Shown here: piece after piece, positions 1 through 7,685 of the stretch | Layout: every line of letters starts with the position of its first letter | Numbering within the stretch: position 1 is the first letter of the stretch | Assembly: GCF_002086795.1 (NCBI RefSeq) | Contig: NZ_MVIM01000008.1 | Span: 62,001-126,000 of the forward strand | DNA from: Mycolicibacterium tusciae | Lineage (GTDB): Bacteria; Actinomycetota; Actinomycetes; Mycobacteriales; Mycobacteriaceae | Direction of reading: 5' to 3' | DNA: 64,000 nucleotides | The notes under the pieces: generated by a model | The model's database searches: none | Seen by the model: the letters and a program-made list of their open reading frames with translations, nothing else | Told to the model about the DNA's origin: nothing | Program-made: the position numbers and the translations under genes

Positions 1-1
1 C

Positions 2-343
2 TTCCCGTGGTCGCTGGGTGTGGGCATCAACTTCAGCTACACCACCCCCAACATCCTGCTGGACCAGTTCTCGCCGGCAGAGCCGCTGGGACCGGCGTTC
101 ACCACGCCGAACCTGTTCCCCGGTGTGTCGATCAGCGCTGACCTCGGCAACGGCCCCGGTATCCAGGAAGTCGCCACCTTCTCGGTGGATGTCGCCGGAC
201 CTTCCGGTGGTGTGGCGGTGTCCAACGCGCACGGCACGGTGACCGGTGCTGCCGGTGGTGTGCTGTTGCGTCCGTTCGCTCGGCTCATCTCGTCGGCTGG
301 TGACAGCGTCACCACCTACGGCGAGCCCTGGAACATGAACTAA
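2..343 (+). CDS. MspA-family porin, C-terminal part (5' end outside window)
   Basis: The reading frame is open from the first bases and ends in TAA at 341-343. The translated tail (GINFSYTTPN, GPGIQEVATFSVDV, TVTGAAGGVLLRPFARLISS, GEPWNMN) has the beta-strand-rich texture and the typical ending of MspA-type outer-membrane porins. These form octameric water-filled channels in the mycolate layer for small hydrophilic solutes. The signal peptide and N-terminal half lie before the window. MspA porins are a mark of fast-growing mycobacteria. A strong hairpin with a T-run follows directly, so the transcript ends here, back to back with mscL on the other strand. Family assignment is firm; the specific paralogue cannot be told. 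Confidence 0.9.
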   Translation, partial: FPWSLGVGINFSYTTPNILLDQFSPAEPLGPAFTTPNLFPGVSISADLGNGPGIQEVATFSVDVAGPSGGVAVSNAHGTVTGAAGGVLLRPFARLISSAGDSVTTYGEPWNMN

Positions 344-365
344 CACCTCTCCCAGGCGTTAAGCG

Positions 366-398
366 AAACAGCCCCCCGGATCATCCGGGGGGCTGTTT
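366..398. terminator. Bidirectional rho-independent terminator
   Basis: GCCCCCCGG (371-379) pairs perfectly with CCGGGGGGC (385-393). The stem extends outward through AAACA and TGTTT, leaving T-runs on both strands. It sits between the convergent porin and mscL genes and can serve both. Confidence 0.9.
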
Positions 399-409
399 TC
401 GTATGTCGC

Positions 410-832
410 TCAGGTCTTGTCGTTGCTTGTGGTCTCCGCGGTGTCGGTGTCGCGCCCCGGGGTGTCGGCCAGAAGGTTGCGAATCTCGGTGAGCAGTGTC
501 AGCTCGGTGTCCTGTGCCTGCTCGACTTCGCCCTTCTTGCGCAACCTGTTGTAGGGCAATACGACCAGGAAGTAGACGACGGCAGCGACGAGGATGAAGT
601 TGATGGCCGCCGAGACCAGGACGTTCAGGTCGATGGTCTGGTCGCCGCCGATGCCGATTCGCAGAATGCCGTAGTCGGAGTCGCCGCCCGCGCCGATCCG
701 GTTGATGAGCGGCTGGATGACGCTTTCGGTGAACTTGGTGACCAGCGCCGTGAACGCGGTGCCGATGACCACCGCGACCGATAGATCGACGATGTTGCCT
801 CGGGCGAGAAACTCCTTGAACCCCTTTAACAT
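410..832 (-). CDS. mscL: Large-conductance mechanosensitive channel MscL
   Basis: MscL is a homopentameric inner-membrane channel that opens under membrane tension to release solutes during osmotic downshock. The translation starts [20 protein letters not shown], nearly identical to the known mycobacterial MscL start. TM1 follows ([16 protein letters not shown]), then a periplasmic loop containing [10 protein letters not shown]2 ([19 protein letters not shown]) and a charged cytoplasmic helix. The ATG at 832 was chosen because AAGGAA lies just upstream and the family begins there. An in-frame ATG at 865 would add 11 residues but has no ribosome-binding site. The protein is 140 aa, close to the usual mycobacterial length. 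The gene ends at the shared terminator with the porin. Confidence 0.95.
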   Translation of the reverse strand: MLKGFKEFLARGNIVDLSVAVVIGTAFTALVTKFTESVIQPLINRIGAGGDSDYGILRIGIGGDQTIDLNVLVSAAINFILVAAVVYFLVVLPYNRLRKKGEVEQAQDTELTLLTEIRNLLADTPGRDTDTAETTSNDKT

Positions 833-975
833 GCGCGCGATTTCCTTCCCCTTGAGCCCGGCCATATGACAGACACTCGACGTTAGTCCTGATGGTCCTG
901 CGGCACGCGGGGTCCGATGCTAGCTTGCGTGCAGCGGCCAGTTCGGCTGTGCCCGAAATTGGGGGAGGCCTTGCA

Positions 976-1185
976 ATGCGGTGGCTGTTTGCGGTGGCAG
1001 CGGGAGTGCTGATCGGCATGTCGGCGATCGCGACGAGTCCGGCCAGCGCGCAACCGGTTCCGCCCCCGCCACCGCCCACGCAACCCGGCTCGTCGAGCAC
1101 CGAGGAGTTGGCCGACATGGTCCTGGATGCGATCGAGCACGATTCGGCCGCGGCCCCGAGCACCACGCCGGTGCCGCAACCCTGA
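976..1185 (+). CDS. Small secreted proline-rich protein
   Basis: This 69-residue protein begins MRWLFAVAAGVLIGMSAIA and has a clear signal peptide with probable cleavage after SPASA. The mature part starts QPVPPPPPPTQPG, followed by a short acidic helix (EELADMVLDAIEHD) and an Ala/Pro/Thr tail. GGGGGAGG at 961-968 lies just upstream of the ATG. No catalytic motif is visible and no family is recognised. It stands alone between mscL and the SAF-domain gene, which run on the opposite strand. It is likely exported to the cell envelope; its function is unknown. Confidence 0.65.
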   Translation: MRWLFAVAAGVLIGMSAIATSPASAQPVPPPPPPTQPGSSSTEELADMVLDAIEHDSAAAPSTTPVPQP

Positions 1186-1205
1186 CGCGCTCAGTGGAAG
1201 GTAGC

Positions 1206-1868
1206 TCAGTGAAAAGTAACGGTGACGGTCTGCACCAGCGCCGCGCCCGCCGCCTTGTTCGCGTCGTGAGCCGGCAGGGCGACAAGCACCACACGATCAC
1301 CTCCGCCGCCCGCCCCTGTCGATTTCGGGGATACCAGGACCACGACGGCGTCGGTTGCCACGACCGCGGGCTCGGCGTCGGCGCCAACGCCCGCATCGGC
1401 TCCGGCGCCAAGTACATCAACCACGTCCCCCGGCCGGATCAGGTCGAGTAGGGCTGTGTCGTCAAGGTGGAGCGGAACGATGCGCGCATTGGGGCCCGCC
1501 GCCGATTCGGCCAGCCGCGGTCCCAGCAACCGCACGTCGGTCAGCGCCTCGCCGCGGCGCGCCGGGCCGGCCAGCGTCGCGCCGACCACGACCGTGAGAT
1601 CTGTCTGGAATCCATCGGGAACCGTTGTCGCCAAACGGGTTTCGACGCGGACATCGTCCGCGCTGAGTTCGATGCCCGGCGCCAGATCCCGGGCGGCAAC
1701 GACGATGTCGGTGCGCTCGTGCGCCGGGTCGGGCCGAAGCGCCGCGACGGCAGCCAGGATCACGAGAGCGCCGGCGGCGACCCGCCGGGCCGCCGCGGTG
1801 CGTGACCAGTCGGGGCGCAGACGATCGACGAGTCGGCTCAGCGCCGTCGGGTTGAGCGATTCCCCCAT
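1206..1868 (-). CDS. SAF-domain protein (CpaB/RcpC-like), membrane anchored
   Basis: The 220-residue protein has a charged N-terminus, one membrane segment near residues 29-45 (RRVAAGALVILAAVAAL) and then a SAF domain (DIVVAARDLAPGIELSADDVRVE, with GATLAGPARRGEALTDVRLL). SAF domains occur in Flp-pilus CpaB/RcpC proteins, where the fold binds cell-wall or pilus components. No pilus genes are visible nearby, so a pilus role is not supported; a general periplasmic binding role is more cautious. It sits head-to-tail with ruc and the cyclo-ligase on the minus strand, at the position of Rv0990c in M. tuberculosis as I recall it. The start is ATG with only a weak ribosome-binding site. Confidence 0.75.
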   Translation of the reverse strand: MGESLNPTALSRLVDRLRPDWSRTAAARRVAAGALVILAAVAALRPDPAHERTDIVVAARDLAPGIELSADDVRVETRLATTVPDGFQTDLTVVVGATLAGPARRGEALTDVRLLGPRLAESAAGPNARIVPLHLDDTALLDLIRPGDVVDVLGAGADAGVGADAEPAVVATDAVVVLVSPKSTGAGGGGDRVVLVALPAHDANKAAGAALVQTVTVTFH

Positions 1869-1929
1869 ACCGCCAAACTAGGCAGCCGAGGAGGGTGATG
1901 GCGCGGTCTGACGACGCGCCTGTGGATAA

Positions 1930-2271
1930 CTAGCTCGATGCCGCCGCGGCGGGCGCCGAACTCGACGAGCCGGAGCTCGAGTCGCTGGACGACTTCGAGG
2001 TGGACTTGTCCGCTGACGAAGACTCCGAGCCGCCGGACGAACCGTTCGAGGACGGCGCCGAAGACGAGGATGTCGACGCGGCGCTCTTCGACGTCTCGCG
2101 GCTGTCGTTGCGGTAGAAGCCGCTGCCCTTGAACACCACTCCCACATTGCCGAACAGCTTGCGCAGGCGGCCGCTGCACTGGGGGCAGGTGGTCAGGGCA
2201 TCGTCGCTGAAGGCCTGCACCTCATCGAAGCGATTGCCGCATTCGGTGCACGCATAGGAATACGTGGGCAC
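1930..2271 (-). CDS. ruc: Redox-regulated chaperone Ruc (FmdB-type zinc ribbon, serine-rich tail)
   Basis: The protein is a zinc ribbon (CTEC near residues 8-11 and CPQC near 29-32) followed by a long disordered Ser-rich tail. This matches Rv0991c of M. tuberculosis, described as a redox-regulated chaperone (Ruc): oxidation of the zinc-site cysteines releases zinc and activates aggregation prevention, working with DnaK. The GTG at 2271 is chosen because GGAGG lies 5 nt upstream and the family begins (M/V)PTYSYACTECG; the ORF extends 11 codons further without a ribosome-binding site. A CIRCE-like operator lies 27 nt upstream, so HrcA heat-shock control is expected. The product is 113 aa. Identity is strong from the domain layout, operator and synteny. 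Confidence 0.85.
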   Translation of the reverse strand: MPTYSYACTECGNRFDEVQAFSDDALTTCPQCSGRLRKLFGNVGVVFKGSGFYRNDSRETSKSAASTSSSSAPSSNGSSGGSESSSADKSTSKSSSDSSSGSSSSAPAAAASS

Positions 2272-2297
2272 GAAAACCTCCGAGATCGTCAAACTTC

Positions 2298-2324
2298 TTA
2301 GCACTCTACCGGCTCAAGTGCTAG
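2298..2324 (-). promoter_or_regulatory. CIRCE-type HrcA operator upstream of ruc
   Basis: TTAGCACTC (2298-2306), a 9-nt spacer and AAGTGCTAG (2316-2324) match the CIRCE consensus TTAGCACTC-N9-GAGTGCTAA at 16 of 18 arm positions. It lies just upstream of the ruc start at 2271. HrcA binds CIRCE to repress chaperone genes in the absence of heat stress. Confidence 0.85.
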
Positions 2325-2359
2325 AACCGCTACGTGGCCATCGGCATTCCCGGTACCGG

Positions 2360-2929
2360 CTAGCCGACCGGCACTGGTCCGTGGGTCGGGGTCAGTGCGT
2401 GGGTCATACGCACATCGTGTGGTTCGGCGGGGAGGGCCTCGACGAGTTCGTCGTCGCGCACGACGGCGATCCGGCGCGCGGCGGGATCGGCCAGCGGCAG
2501 GGCGCGGTCGTAGAAACCCGCGCCGCGGCCCAGCCGGACGCCGCTGCGATCGACCGCCAGCGCGGGCACCAGGATCGCCGATGCCTGTGCGATCGCGTCG
2601 GCCCCCTGCCACGGTGCAGCGGGTTCGCGCAGTCCGAACGGTGCCTCGACGAGCTCGCCGGGGCGGTACTCACCCCACTGCAACCCCGCGATATCGCGGC
2701 GGGCGACCGGCAGCAGCACCCGCACGCCCCGGCCGTGCAGTGTGTCGACCAGGTCCATGGATCCTGGCTCGGACCCGACCGGCACGTAGGCGCACACGGT
2801 TGCGGCATCGGTGATGAGTGCCGCCAGATGGCGAGCGAGAGCCTGCGCCTCGACGGCGTGCTCGCGTGGCGACACTGCGCGGCGAGCCATCAAGATCGCC
2901 GTGCGCAGTTCAGCTTTCGTTGGCTGCAC
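2360..2929 (-). CDS. 5-formyltetrahydrofolate cyclo-ligase
   Basis: This enzyme (MTHFS) uses ATP to convert 5-formyl-THF to 5,10-methenyl-THF and so recycles stored folate. Visible features are the basic N-terminus VQPTKAELRTAILMARRAVSP, the substrate region PVGSEPGSMDLVDTL, and the family signature ALAVDRSGVRLGRGAGFYDRAL that includes the nucleotide-binding RLGRGAGFYD. The long ORF continues far upstream antisense to galU, but GGAGG six bases before the GTG at 2929 fixes the start at 189 aa, normal for the family. It is transcribed away from galU, 63 bp between the two starts, and points towards ruc. Confidence 0.92.
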   Translation of the reverse strand: MQPTKAELRTAILMARRAVSPREHAVEAQALARHLAALITDAATVCAYVPVGSEPGSMDLVDTLHGRGVRVLLPVARRDIAGLQWGEYRPGELVEAPFGLREPAAPWQGADAIAQASAILVPALAVDRSGVRLGRGAGFYDRALPLADPAARRIAVVRDDELVEALPAEPHDVRMTHALTPTHGPVPVG

Positions 2930-2992
2930 GCGCCGCCTCCAAACCTGGGTCTTGGGAGGTTCAACCGACCTAAGGACATTAGTGTGTGAACG

Positions 2993-3904
2993 ATGACACG
3001 GCCCGAGGTACCGATTCCGCACACCGCGGTCGTTCCGGCGGCAGGTTTGGGTACGCGATTCTTGCCCGCGACCAAGACTGTGCCGAAAGAACTGTTGCCC
3101 GTCGTGGACACCCCGGGCATCGAACTGGTGGCCGCAGAGGCTGCCGAGGCCGGTGCCCGGCGACTCGTCATCGTCACCTCGGAAGGTAAGGATGGCGTGG
3201 TCGCCCACTTCGTCCAGGACCTCGTGCTCGAGGGCACGCTGGAGGCGCGCGGCAAGCATGTGATGCTCGAGAAGGTGCGCCGTGCCACCGCGCTCATCAA
3301 GGTGGAGTCGGTGGTCCAGGCCGAACCGCTGGGTCTCGGCCACGCCGTCGGGTGTGTGGAGAGTGTCCTGACCGACGACGACGACGCGATCGCGGTCTTG
3401 CTGCCCGACGACCTGGTGCTGCCCACCGGCGTATTGGAGACGATGTCGAAAGTCCGCGCCAAGCGCGGTGGTTCGGTGTTGTGTGCGATCGAGGTGCCTC
3501 GCGACGAGATCAGCGCCTACGGCGTTTTCGACGTCGAACCCGTCACCGACACCAACAACCCGAACGTGATGCGCGTCAAGGGCATGCTCGAGAAGCCCAA
3601 GGCCGAGGACGCGCCGTCGCCGTATGCCGCGGCCGGCCGTTACGTGCTGGACCGTGCGATCTTCGATGCGCTCAAACGGGTTCCCCGAGGCGCCGGCGGT
3701 GAGATCCAGCTGACCGACGCGATTGCCCTGCTGATCAACGAAGGGCATCCGGTCCACGTGGTCGTGCATCGCGGTTCTCGACACGACCTCGGAAATCCCG
3801 GCGGCTACCTCAAGGCTGGGGTTGACTTTGCGTTGGAGCGCGACGACTACGGGCCCGAGCTACGGCGCTGGTTGGTGGAGCGCTTGGGGCTGATCGATTG
3901 CTGA
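2993..3904 (+). CDS. galU: UTP--glucose-1-phosphate uridylyltransferase GalU
   Basis: GalU makes UDP-glucose from UTP and glucose-1-phosphate, feeding trehalose, glycogen, galactan and polysaccharide synthesis in the cytoplasm. The nucleotide-binding signature AVVPAAGLGTRFLPATKTVPKEL is near residues 12-34, with the lysine expected in family members. Downstream are LPDDLVL (metal and nucleotide site), CAIEVPRDEISAYGVFD and the sugar-binding region EKPKAEDAPSPYAAAGRYVL. Length 303 aa is usual. The ATG at 2993 is the only start after an in-frame stop. It heads a run on the plus strand with glp, rimJ and glpR. Confidence 0.96.
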   Translation: MTRPEVPIPHTAVVPAAGLGTRFLPATKTVPKELLPVVDTPGIELVAAEAAEAGARRLVIVTSEGKDGVVAHFVQDLVLEGTLEARGKHVMLEKVRRATALIKVESVVQAEPLGLGHAVGCVESVLTDDDDAIAVLLPDDLVLPTGVLETMSKVRAKRGGSVLCAIEVPRDEISAYGVFDVEPVTDTNNPNVMRVKGMLEKPKAEDAPSPYAAAGRYVLDRAIFDALKRVPRGAGGEIQLTDAIALLINEGHPVHVVVHRGSRHDLGNPGGYLKAGVDFALERDDYGPELRRWLVERLGLIDC

Positions 3905-3941
3905 CCCGCGGCGATCGCCCTGACATCTAGAAAGGCGTGTT

Positions 3942-5216
3942 GTGCGGTCGGTTGAGGAGCAGCAGGCCCGAGTAGCCGCCGCCGCGGTGGCCCCCAGACC
4001 GGTACGGGTGGCGATCGCCGAGGCACAGGGTCTGATGTGCGCCGAAGAGGTGGTCACCGAGCGTCCGCTGCCGGGTTTCGATCAGGCCGCCATCGACGGC
4101 TACGCGGTCCGAAGCGTCGACGTGCTCGGCGTCGGCACCGGGGATGAGGAAGACGGCGATGACGCGCCGACTGGCTCCGACGGTGAGGTGAGCCTGCCGG
4201 TCATCGGTTCGATCGAGGCCGGGGCGCGCACCCCCAGCCGCCTGCAGCCGCGCCAGGCCGCCCGGGTCCAAACGGGTGCGCCGATGCCGACCCTCGCCGA
4301 CGCGGTACTCCCGCTGCGCTGGACCGACGGCGGCGACTCGCGCGTGACCGTGCTGCGCGGTGTGCGCTCCGGCGCCTACGTCCGCAGGACGGGAGACGAC
4401 GTTCAGCCAGGTGACGTGGCCGTGCGCGCCGGAGCGATCATCGGACCGGCGCAGGTGGGGTTGTTGGCCGCGGTCGGGCGGGAACGCGTGCTCGTGCATC
4501 CGAAGCCGCGGCTGTCGGTGCTGTGTGTGGGAGGCGAACTCGTCGACATCTCCCGCACGCCGGGCAACGGGCAGGTCTACGACGTCAACTCCTACGCGCT
4601 GGCCGCCGCGGGACGGGACGCGGGCGCGGAGGTGAACCGCGTCGGCATCGTGGACACCGACCCCAAGGCTCTGCGCGACGTCATCGAGGGTCAGATCAAC
4701 CGGGCCGAGGTGGTGGTGATCGCGGGCGCGGTCGGCGGGGCCGCCGCCGAAGGAGTGCGGACGGTCCTCGCGGAACTCGGTGAGATGGAAGTCGTGCGTA
4801 TCGCCATGCATCCGGGCTCGGTGCAGGGCTTCGGTCAGCTCGGACGCGACGGCGTGCCGGTGTTCCTGTTGCCCGCCAACCCCGTCAGCGCGCTCGTCGT
4901 CTTCGAGGTCATGGTGCGCCCGCTGATCCGGCTGTCGCTGGGTAAGCGCCAGGCGCATCGGCGGATCGTGCAGGCGCGCACCCTGTCGCCGATCACCTCG
5001 GTAGCGGGTCGCAAGGGTTATCTGCGTGGACAGCTGATGCGCGATCAGGACACCGGCGAGTATCTGGTGCAGGCGCTCGGCGGTGTGCCAGGCGCGCCGT
5101 CGCATCTGCTCGCGACGCTCGCCGAGGCAAACTGTCTGGTCGTCGTTCCCAGTGAGGCCGAACAGATCCGCACGGGCGAGATCGTCGACGTCGCGTTCTT
5201 GGCCCAGCGCGGCTGA
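3942..5216 (+). CDS. moeA1: Gephyrin-like protein Glp / MoeA-family molybdotransferase
   Basis: The 424-residue protein has the MoeA/gephyrin-E architecture: GFDQAAIDGYAVRS, a barrel region with QTGAPMPTLADAVLP, the MPT-binding-like domain (VLCVGGELVD, GQVYDVNSYALAA, AGAVGGAA, FLLPANPVSALVVFEVMVRPLI) and a C-terminal beta domain. MoeA inserts molybdenum into molybdopterin. In Corynebacterium the MoeA paralogue in this neighbourhood is Glp, which partners the membrane protein GlpR and the FtsZ/Wag31 machinery in cell division. The presence of a glpR homologue two genes downstream favours that role here. No other Mo-cofactor gene is nearby. The GTG start at 3942 has AAAGG upstream. Confidence 0.85.
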   Translation: MRSVEEQQARVAAAAVAPRPVRVAIAEAQGLMCAEEVVTERPLPGFDQAAIDGYAVRSVDVLGVGTGDEEDGDDAPTGSDGEVSLPVIGSIEAGARTPSRLQPRQAARVQTGAPMPTLADAVLPLRWTDGGDSRVTVLRGVRSGAYVRRTGDDVQPGDVAVRAGAIIGPAQVGLLAAVGRERVLVHPKPRLSVLCVGGELVDISRTPGNGQVYDVNSYALAAAGRDAGAEVNRVGIVDTDPKALRDVIEGQINRAEVVVIAGAVGGAAAEGVRTVLAELGEMEVVRIAMHPGSVQGFGQLGRDGVPVFLLPANPVSALVVFEVMVRPLIRLSLGKRQAHRRIVQARTLSPITSVAGRKGYLRGQLMRDQDTGEYLVQALGGVPGAPSHLLATLAEANCLVVVPSEAEQIRTGEIVDVAFLAQRG

Positions 5217-5236
5217 TCGACGCCGGGCACACCGTC

Positions 5237-5890
5237 ATGAACCTGTGGCGTTCCAGTTCCATACATCCGGGGTGGCCGCAGCCGGCCGGCCCGCTGCGGG
5301 TGCCCGGCGGCGTAGTGAGGCTGCGTCCGGTACGGCTGCGCGACGGTCCGCAGTGGAGCCGTATTCGGTTGGCCGACCGGGCTCATCTCGAGCCGTGGGA
5401 GCCGACCACCGGTCAGGATTGGGAAGTGCGGCACGCCATTACGGCATGGCCTTCGGTGTGCTCGGGGCTGCGGTCAGAGGCGCGCAAGGGTCGGATGCTG
5501 GCGTTTGTGATCGAACTGGACGGGGACTTCGCCGGCCAATTGACGATCGGAAACGTGACGCATGGGGCGCTGCGTTCGGCGTGGATCGGGTACTGGGTGG
5601 CCAGCTCGTCGACGGGCGGTGGTGTCGCGACGGCCGCGCTGGCGTTGGGGCTGGACCATTGTTTCAACGCGGTGCGGTTGCACCGTGTGGAGGCGACGGT
5701 GCGCCCCGAGAACGCCGCGAGCCGCGCTGTGCTGGCAAAGGTCGGCTTTCGCGAGGAGGGTCTGCTGCGCCGTTATCTCGAGGTGGACGGCGCATGGCGG
5801 GACCATCTGTTGGTGGCGATCACCATCGAGGAGCTCAACGGCTCGGCGGCGTCGGCTCTGGTGCGCGAGGGCCACGCGAGCTGGACGTGA
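5237..5890 (+). CDS. RimJ-like GNAT N-acetyltransferase
   Basis: This is a GNAT-fold acetyltransferase of the RimJ/RimL branch, which acetylates protein N-termini or other amines with acetyl-CoA. The fold is shown by VRLRPVRLRDGPQWSRIR at the N-terminus, the strand WIGYWVASSSTGGGVATAALAL (pyrophosphate-binding region; the usual Q/RxxGxG/A is relaxed to STGGGVA), HRVEATVRPENAASRAVLAKVGFREEG and the terminal YLEVDGAWRDHLLVAI. Length is 217 aa. It begins 20 bp after glp and precedes glpR, as in other actinobacteria. The true substrate is unknown. Confidence 0.85.
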   Translation: MNLWRSSSIHPGWPQPAGPLRVPGGVVRLRPVRLRDGPQWSRIRLADRAHLEPWEPTTGQDWEVRHAITAWPSVCSGLRSEARKGRMLAFVIELDGDFAGQLTIGNVTHGALRSAWIGYWVASSSTGGGVATAALALGLDHCFNAVRLHRVEATVRPENAASRAVLAKVGFREEGLLRRYLEVDGAWRDHLLVAITIEELNGSAASALVREGHASWT

Positions 5891-5999
5891 ATTTCTGGCG
5901 TTGATCGCGCGAGTGCTACGTGAAGGCTGTGCTCCGCGGGCAAATTGCGACCCTGGCGTAGATCTCGTGATGCCGAACCCAGGCCAAACTGTTGCAAAA

Positions 6000-6052
6000 G
6001 TGACACGTGTGACTGTTGGTGCTTGTCAGCAGCGAATTACAGGTGTGTAATT
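6000..6052. promoter_or_regulatory. Palindrome and direct repeat in the glpR upstream region
   Basis: AATTACA (6035-6041) and TGTAATT (6046-6052) form a perfect 7-bp inverted repeat around GGTG. A second element, GTGAC-ACGT-GTGAC, lies at 6000-6013 and is a direct repeat that also contains ACACGTGT. Both are AT-richer than the surroundings and sit in the 231-bp gap before glpR. This is typical of regulator binding sites, but the regulator is unidentified. Confidence 0.5.
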
Positions 6053-6121
6053 GTCTCGGCGCGCCATCCACGGATGCGCAGGTCAGAAGACCTAGCCTTA
6101 ACGGGGAAAGGAGCCGGCGAC

Positions 6122-7141
6122 ATGCCAAGCATCCCCCAATCCCTCCTGTGGATCTCTCTCGTCGTCCTTTGGCTGTTCGTGCTCGTCCCGATGCTGATCA
6201 GCAAGCGAGACGCAGTGCGCCGCACCAGCGACGTCGCGTTGGCGACGCGGGTTCTCAACGACAGCCGAGCCCGGCTCCTACGGCGTAAGGCGCCCGCGGC
6301 CGGCCATGCCAGCGATCCGGACTGGCGGCCGTCCGAGGAAGACCTCGATGACGACCTCGATGAAGACCGCGACGACGAGGCAGAAGAGGCCCCGGCCCGC
6401 CGGACGGTCGTGCGGGTCGCCGCCGTCGATGAAAAGGACGAGGATCCCGGCTACCTCGATGTCGACGTGATCGACGAGGACGCCACCGCGCTACCGGCCG
6501 GTGAGTCCGCGCGCGCTGAAACCGACGAGCTGACACTGGATTTCGATGACGTTGCCGAAGCGGAGCCCGTTGCCGAAGATGCCGGCGAACCGCAGGCCGA
6601 GCGCGAACCCGAAGCCGACGGATCCGACGACGAATACGAGTACGTCGCCGATTCCGCCGGTTTGGAGGCGCCGTCGGACAACGACCTCGAGCTGGCCGAC
6701 TCGCTGAGCGCCGCACGCAAGCGCCGCTACGAATCGAAGACAGCTGCCGCGGTGAGCGCGCGCAAGTACAAGTTCCGCAAGCGGATGCTGACCGTCATGG
6801 CGGTGCTGGTGATCGCGGCGGTCGTCACGGCGTACACCGTCTCGCCGATGATGTGGTGGGTCAGCGCCGTCGTCAGCGCGGTGACACTGTTCTACCTGGG
6901 GTACCTGCGACGCCAGACCCGGATCGAGGAGAAGTTGCGGCGCCGTCGCGCGCAGCGCATGGCCCGGTCGCGGCTCGGGGTGGAGAACACCGACGACAGA
7001 GAGTTCGACGTCGTGCCGTCACGGCTGCGGCGGCCCGGCTCGGTGGTGCTGGAGATCGACGACGAGGACCCGGCCTTCGAGCACCTCGACTACGCCCCGT
7101 TCGCACGTCACTACGACCTTCCGCGCGCCGCGGGCCAGTAG
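6122..7141 (+). CDS. glpR: GlpR/SepX-family divisome membrane protein
   Basis: The 339-residue protein starts with one N-terminal membrane helix (PQSLLWISLVVLWLFVLVPMLIS, residues 3-25). It then has a basic cytoplasmic stretch, a long acidic disordered linker rich in D/E/A (about residues 60-200), and two closely spaced membrane segments (MLTVMAVLVIAAVVTAYTV and MMWWVSAVVSAVTLFYLGYL), ending in a charged tail. This is the layout of GlpR (Corynebacterium) and SepX (Streptomyces), membrane partners of Glp and FtsZ in actinobacterial division. AAAGGAG stands 8 bp before the ATG. It has its own 231-bp upstream region with possible operators. The synteny glp-rimJ-glpR supports the call. Confidence 0.8.
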   Translation: MPSIPQSLLWISLVVLWLFVLVPMLISKRDAVRRTSDVALATRVLNDSRARLLRRKAPAAGHASDPDWRPSEEDLDDDLDEDRDDEAEEAPARRTVVRVAAVDEKDEDPGYLDVDVIDEDATALPAGESARAETDELTLDFDDVAEAEPVAEDAGEPQAEREPEADGSDDEYEYVADSAGLEAPSDNDLELADSLSAARKRRYESKTAAAVSARKYKFRKRMLTVMAVLVIAAVVTAYTVSPMMWWVSAVVSAVTLFYLGYLRRQTRIEEKLRRRRAQRMARSRLGVENTDDREFDVVPSRLRRPGSVVLEIDDEDPAFEHLDYAPFARHYDLPRAAGQ

Positions 7142-7195
7142 CCCTGCGGTTTTCGACCCGCGGGCTGCGACTGGTAGCGTGTGCTACCGGTACCA

Positions 7196-7268
7196 GGGGC
7201 TATGGCGCAGTTGGTAGCGCGTCTCGTTCGCATCGAGAAGGTCAGGGGTTCGAATCCCCTTAGCTCCA
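7196..7268 (+). tRNA. tRNA-Ala (anticodon CGC)
   Basis: The cloverleaf closes cleanly: acceptor GGGGCTA/TAGCTCC, D-arm GCGC...GCGC, anticodon stem TCTCG/CGAGA with loop TTCGCAT giving anticodon CGC (codon GCG, Ala), T-arm AGGGG-TTCGAAT-CCCCT and discriminator A. CCA is not encoded. An integrase remnant follows, so the tRNA 3' end may once have served as an attachment site. Confidence 0.96.
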
Positions 7269-7275
7269 CAACAGG

Positions 7276-7313
7276 GAAACCCCATCTGAACTGCCATCAG
7301 AGGGGGTTTCTTT
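7276..7313 (+). terminator. Rho-independent terminator after tRNA-Ala
   Basis: GAAACCCC (7276-7283) pairs with GGGGTTTC (7303-7310), with a further partial stem inside (TCTGA/TCAGA), and is followed by TTT. It lies directly after the tRNA. Confidence 0.8.
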
Positions 7314-7630
7314 AGTTAGCCGACTCGCCGCTGTCAGCCGGTCGGACAGGCAGTGGGCCCGCAACAGCTTTCAATTTCGAGCTTCGATCAGCTTGTGCGG
7401 CAGCAGCTTTGATGGCCATGTCCAGCTCGACCGCCACCGCGTCCAGTTGGGTCGAACAGGTCGGTGTAGGTGTCCAGCGTCATCGACGCCTTGGCGTGTC
7501 CGAGCATCCGTTGCACCGCTTTGACATTCGCGCCCGCGCTGATGGCCAGCGATGCCGCTGTGTGTCGCAGATCGTGTGGGGTGATCGTCGGAAAAGACTC
7601 GTCTGCCGGCGCAGCGACGACGACTAACCG
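7312..7630 (-). pseudogene. Tyrosine recombinase (phage-type integrase) C-terminal remnant
   Basis: Read on the minus strand, one frame gives DLRHTAASLAISAGANVKAV followed by QRMLGHAKASMTLDTYTDLFD. This is the classic end of the catalytic domain, with HxxR as HDLRH, the second histidine in LGH and the nucleophile tyrosine in DTYTDLF. Near 7450 the frame breaks: the continuation LDAVAVELDMAIKAAAAQAD and the stop at 7312-7314 are in another frame. Everything upstream of the catalytic C-terminus (core-binding domain, first Arg) is absent. It is therefore a truncated, frameshifted relic of an element that probably integrated next to the tRNA-Ala. No matching excisionase or att pair was found. Confidence 0.8.
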
Positions 7631-7685
7631 CTGTACCTGTGGGGCGCCGTGCGCGCCTGCGAGCCGAACAGTGGAAGGTCAACGG

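Noticed and set aside
2360..3784. 474-codon minus-strand frame running through galU
   Set aside because: Only the last 189 codons match the cyclo-ligase family; the rest is antisense to galU in a GC-rich genome and has no ribosome-binding site.
3927..5105. 392-codon minus-strand frame opposite glp
   Set aside because: Antisense shadow of the MoeA-like gene; His/Arg/Asp-rich composition typical of a reverse frame.
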